Shown piece after piece: positions 42,847 through 43,131 of a stretch of 43,131 nt of DNA (positions are counted from its first letter, which is position 1; each line of letters begins with the position of its first letter). The DNA is from an uncultured delta proteobacterium. GTDB taxonomy: Bacteria; Desulfobacterota; Desulfovibrionia; Desulfovibrionales; Desulfovibrionaceae. Under the pieces are notes generated by a model, which saw nothing but the letters and a program-made list of their open reading frames with translations, was not told where the DNA came from and did not search any database. The position numbers and the translations under genes are program-made. The DNA lies in assembly GCA_903835685.1 (NCBI GenBank), contig CAILNX010000049.1, forward strand, positions 1 through 43,131, in the 5' to 3' direction.

Positions 42847-43131
42847 CTAGAACCACCACTCGTCCCAAGCCTTGATGCGAGGCGTACAGCCCGCGTTGGT
42901 CCCGTTCGCGGCCTGCCATTCCCGCCACTGGCGGATGATGTCCTCCTGGGCGTCCACAGGTGCGATGTAGTCGATGGCCCAGGCCATCCTGGTGTGGAAG
43001 AACAGGACCTCCACCTGATCGCCGGGTTTTTTATTCCTGAGTGCACCCCCCGCAAGGTGACTCCAATAGTCCTCGGGGTCCCTGGCCTTGTCCGGCCTGT
43101 ACTGGGTGAAAGAGGAGAAATCCTGGCCGCA
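42847..43131 (-). CDS. 3' end of an unknown gene, cut by the window edge
   Basis: The minus frame is open from the window edge to a TAG at 42847-42849 and codes 94 residues, among them VEVLFFHTRMAWAIDYIAP, then DIIRQWREWQAANGT and IKAWDEWWF. Trp-rich and protein-like, GC-rich like the chromosome. The start lies outside, so the family cannot be named. Confidence 0.6.
   Translation of the reverse strand, partial: CGQDFSSFTQYRPDKARDPEDYWSHLAGGALRNKKPGDQVEVLFFHTRMAWAIDYIAPVDAQEDIIRQWREWQAANGTNAGCTPRIKAWDEWWF

Overview
The window is a high-GC bacterial chromosome carrying a lower-GC, mosaic, mobile defence island. The flanking genes suggest a sulfate-reducer-like deltaproteobacterium (Desulfovibrionales): a sigma-54 two-component pair, an RlmM-like methyltransferase, a SulP transporter, small membrane proteins, and an intergenic inverted repeat whose CCTCCGGCGGCC arms resemble repeats I remember from Desulfovibrio genomes. 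The lineage is an inference; there is no rRNA or marker gene to settle it.

Island boundaries. tRNA-Val(UAC) and tRNA-Asp(GUC) lie on the minus strand at 28977-29136. The 3' part of tRNA-Asp plus its terminator is duplicated at 1172-1263, which gives an attL/attR pair about 27.7 kb apart. A tyrosine integrase (27876-28961) abuts the intact tRNA, and paired GGGCCTACCA repeats sit at both ends. Left of attL (1-1161) lies an AT-rich, apparently frameshifted Sll1717-type ATPase gene, so the tRNA site probably holds a second, older or tandem element.

Island content, left to right. (1) A hicAB toxin-antitoxin locus whose hicA has a TGA in place of the conserved early Trp codon. (2) A six-gene minus-strand operon (13488 to 2128): hsdM, hsdS, a DUF4062/GHKL-type ATPase, hsdR, a YgjP-like metallopeptidase, and an archaeo-eukaryotic primase plus superfamily 2 helicase of the TOTE type. 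It has three 4- to 11-bp overlaps and looks like a type I restriction system with added modules. (3) A three-gene minus-strand operon (19185 to 13754): a radical SAM enzyme, a 133-residue DUF6375-like protein, and a 1368-residue protein with an N-terminal PD-(D/E)xK-like nuclease and a STAND/NACHT-type NTPase. This is my best candidate for a little-described defence system. (4) A scrapyard region (19387-21109) with a dinD fragment, AT-rich non-coding DNA and several perfect hairpins. (5) Three small membrane or lipoprotein genes behind a promoter and a pair of phage-like operators, with a YdaS-like HTH gene. (6) A 1375-residue protein with a HigA-like HTH and a nuclease-like block, whose promoter carries a perfect palindrome between the -35 and -10 boxes. 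(7) An integration module: ATTGACTG repeats, an excisionase-like gene and the integrase.

Right chromosome (29137-43131). A histidine kinase/NtrC-type regulator pair, a periplasmic-binding-domain/PAS sensor kinase, an APC permease, a small Cys-containing protein, the RlmM-like methyltransferase, two small membrane proteins ending in a strong terminator, an exported protein with a duplicated Cys-rich motif, a SulP-STAS anion transporter, and the 3' end of one more gene.

The island reads as a cargo of three large, NTP-driven, nuclease-associated systems plus a toxin-antitoxin locus, moved by one integrase. All functional statements rest on motifs and family memory; no database search was run.
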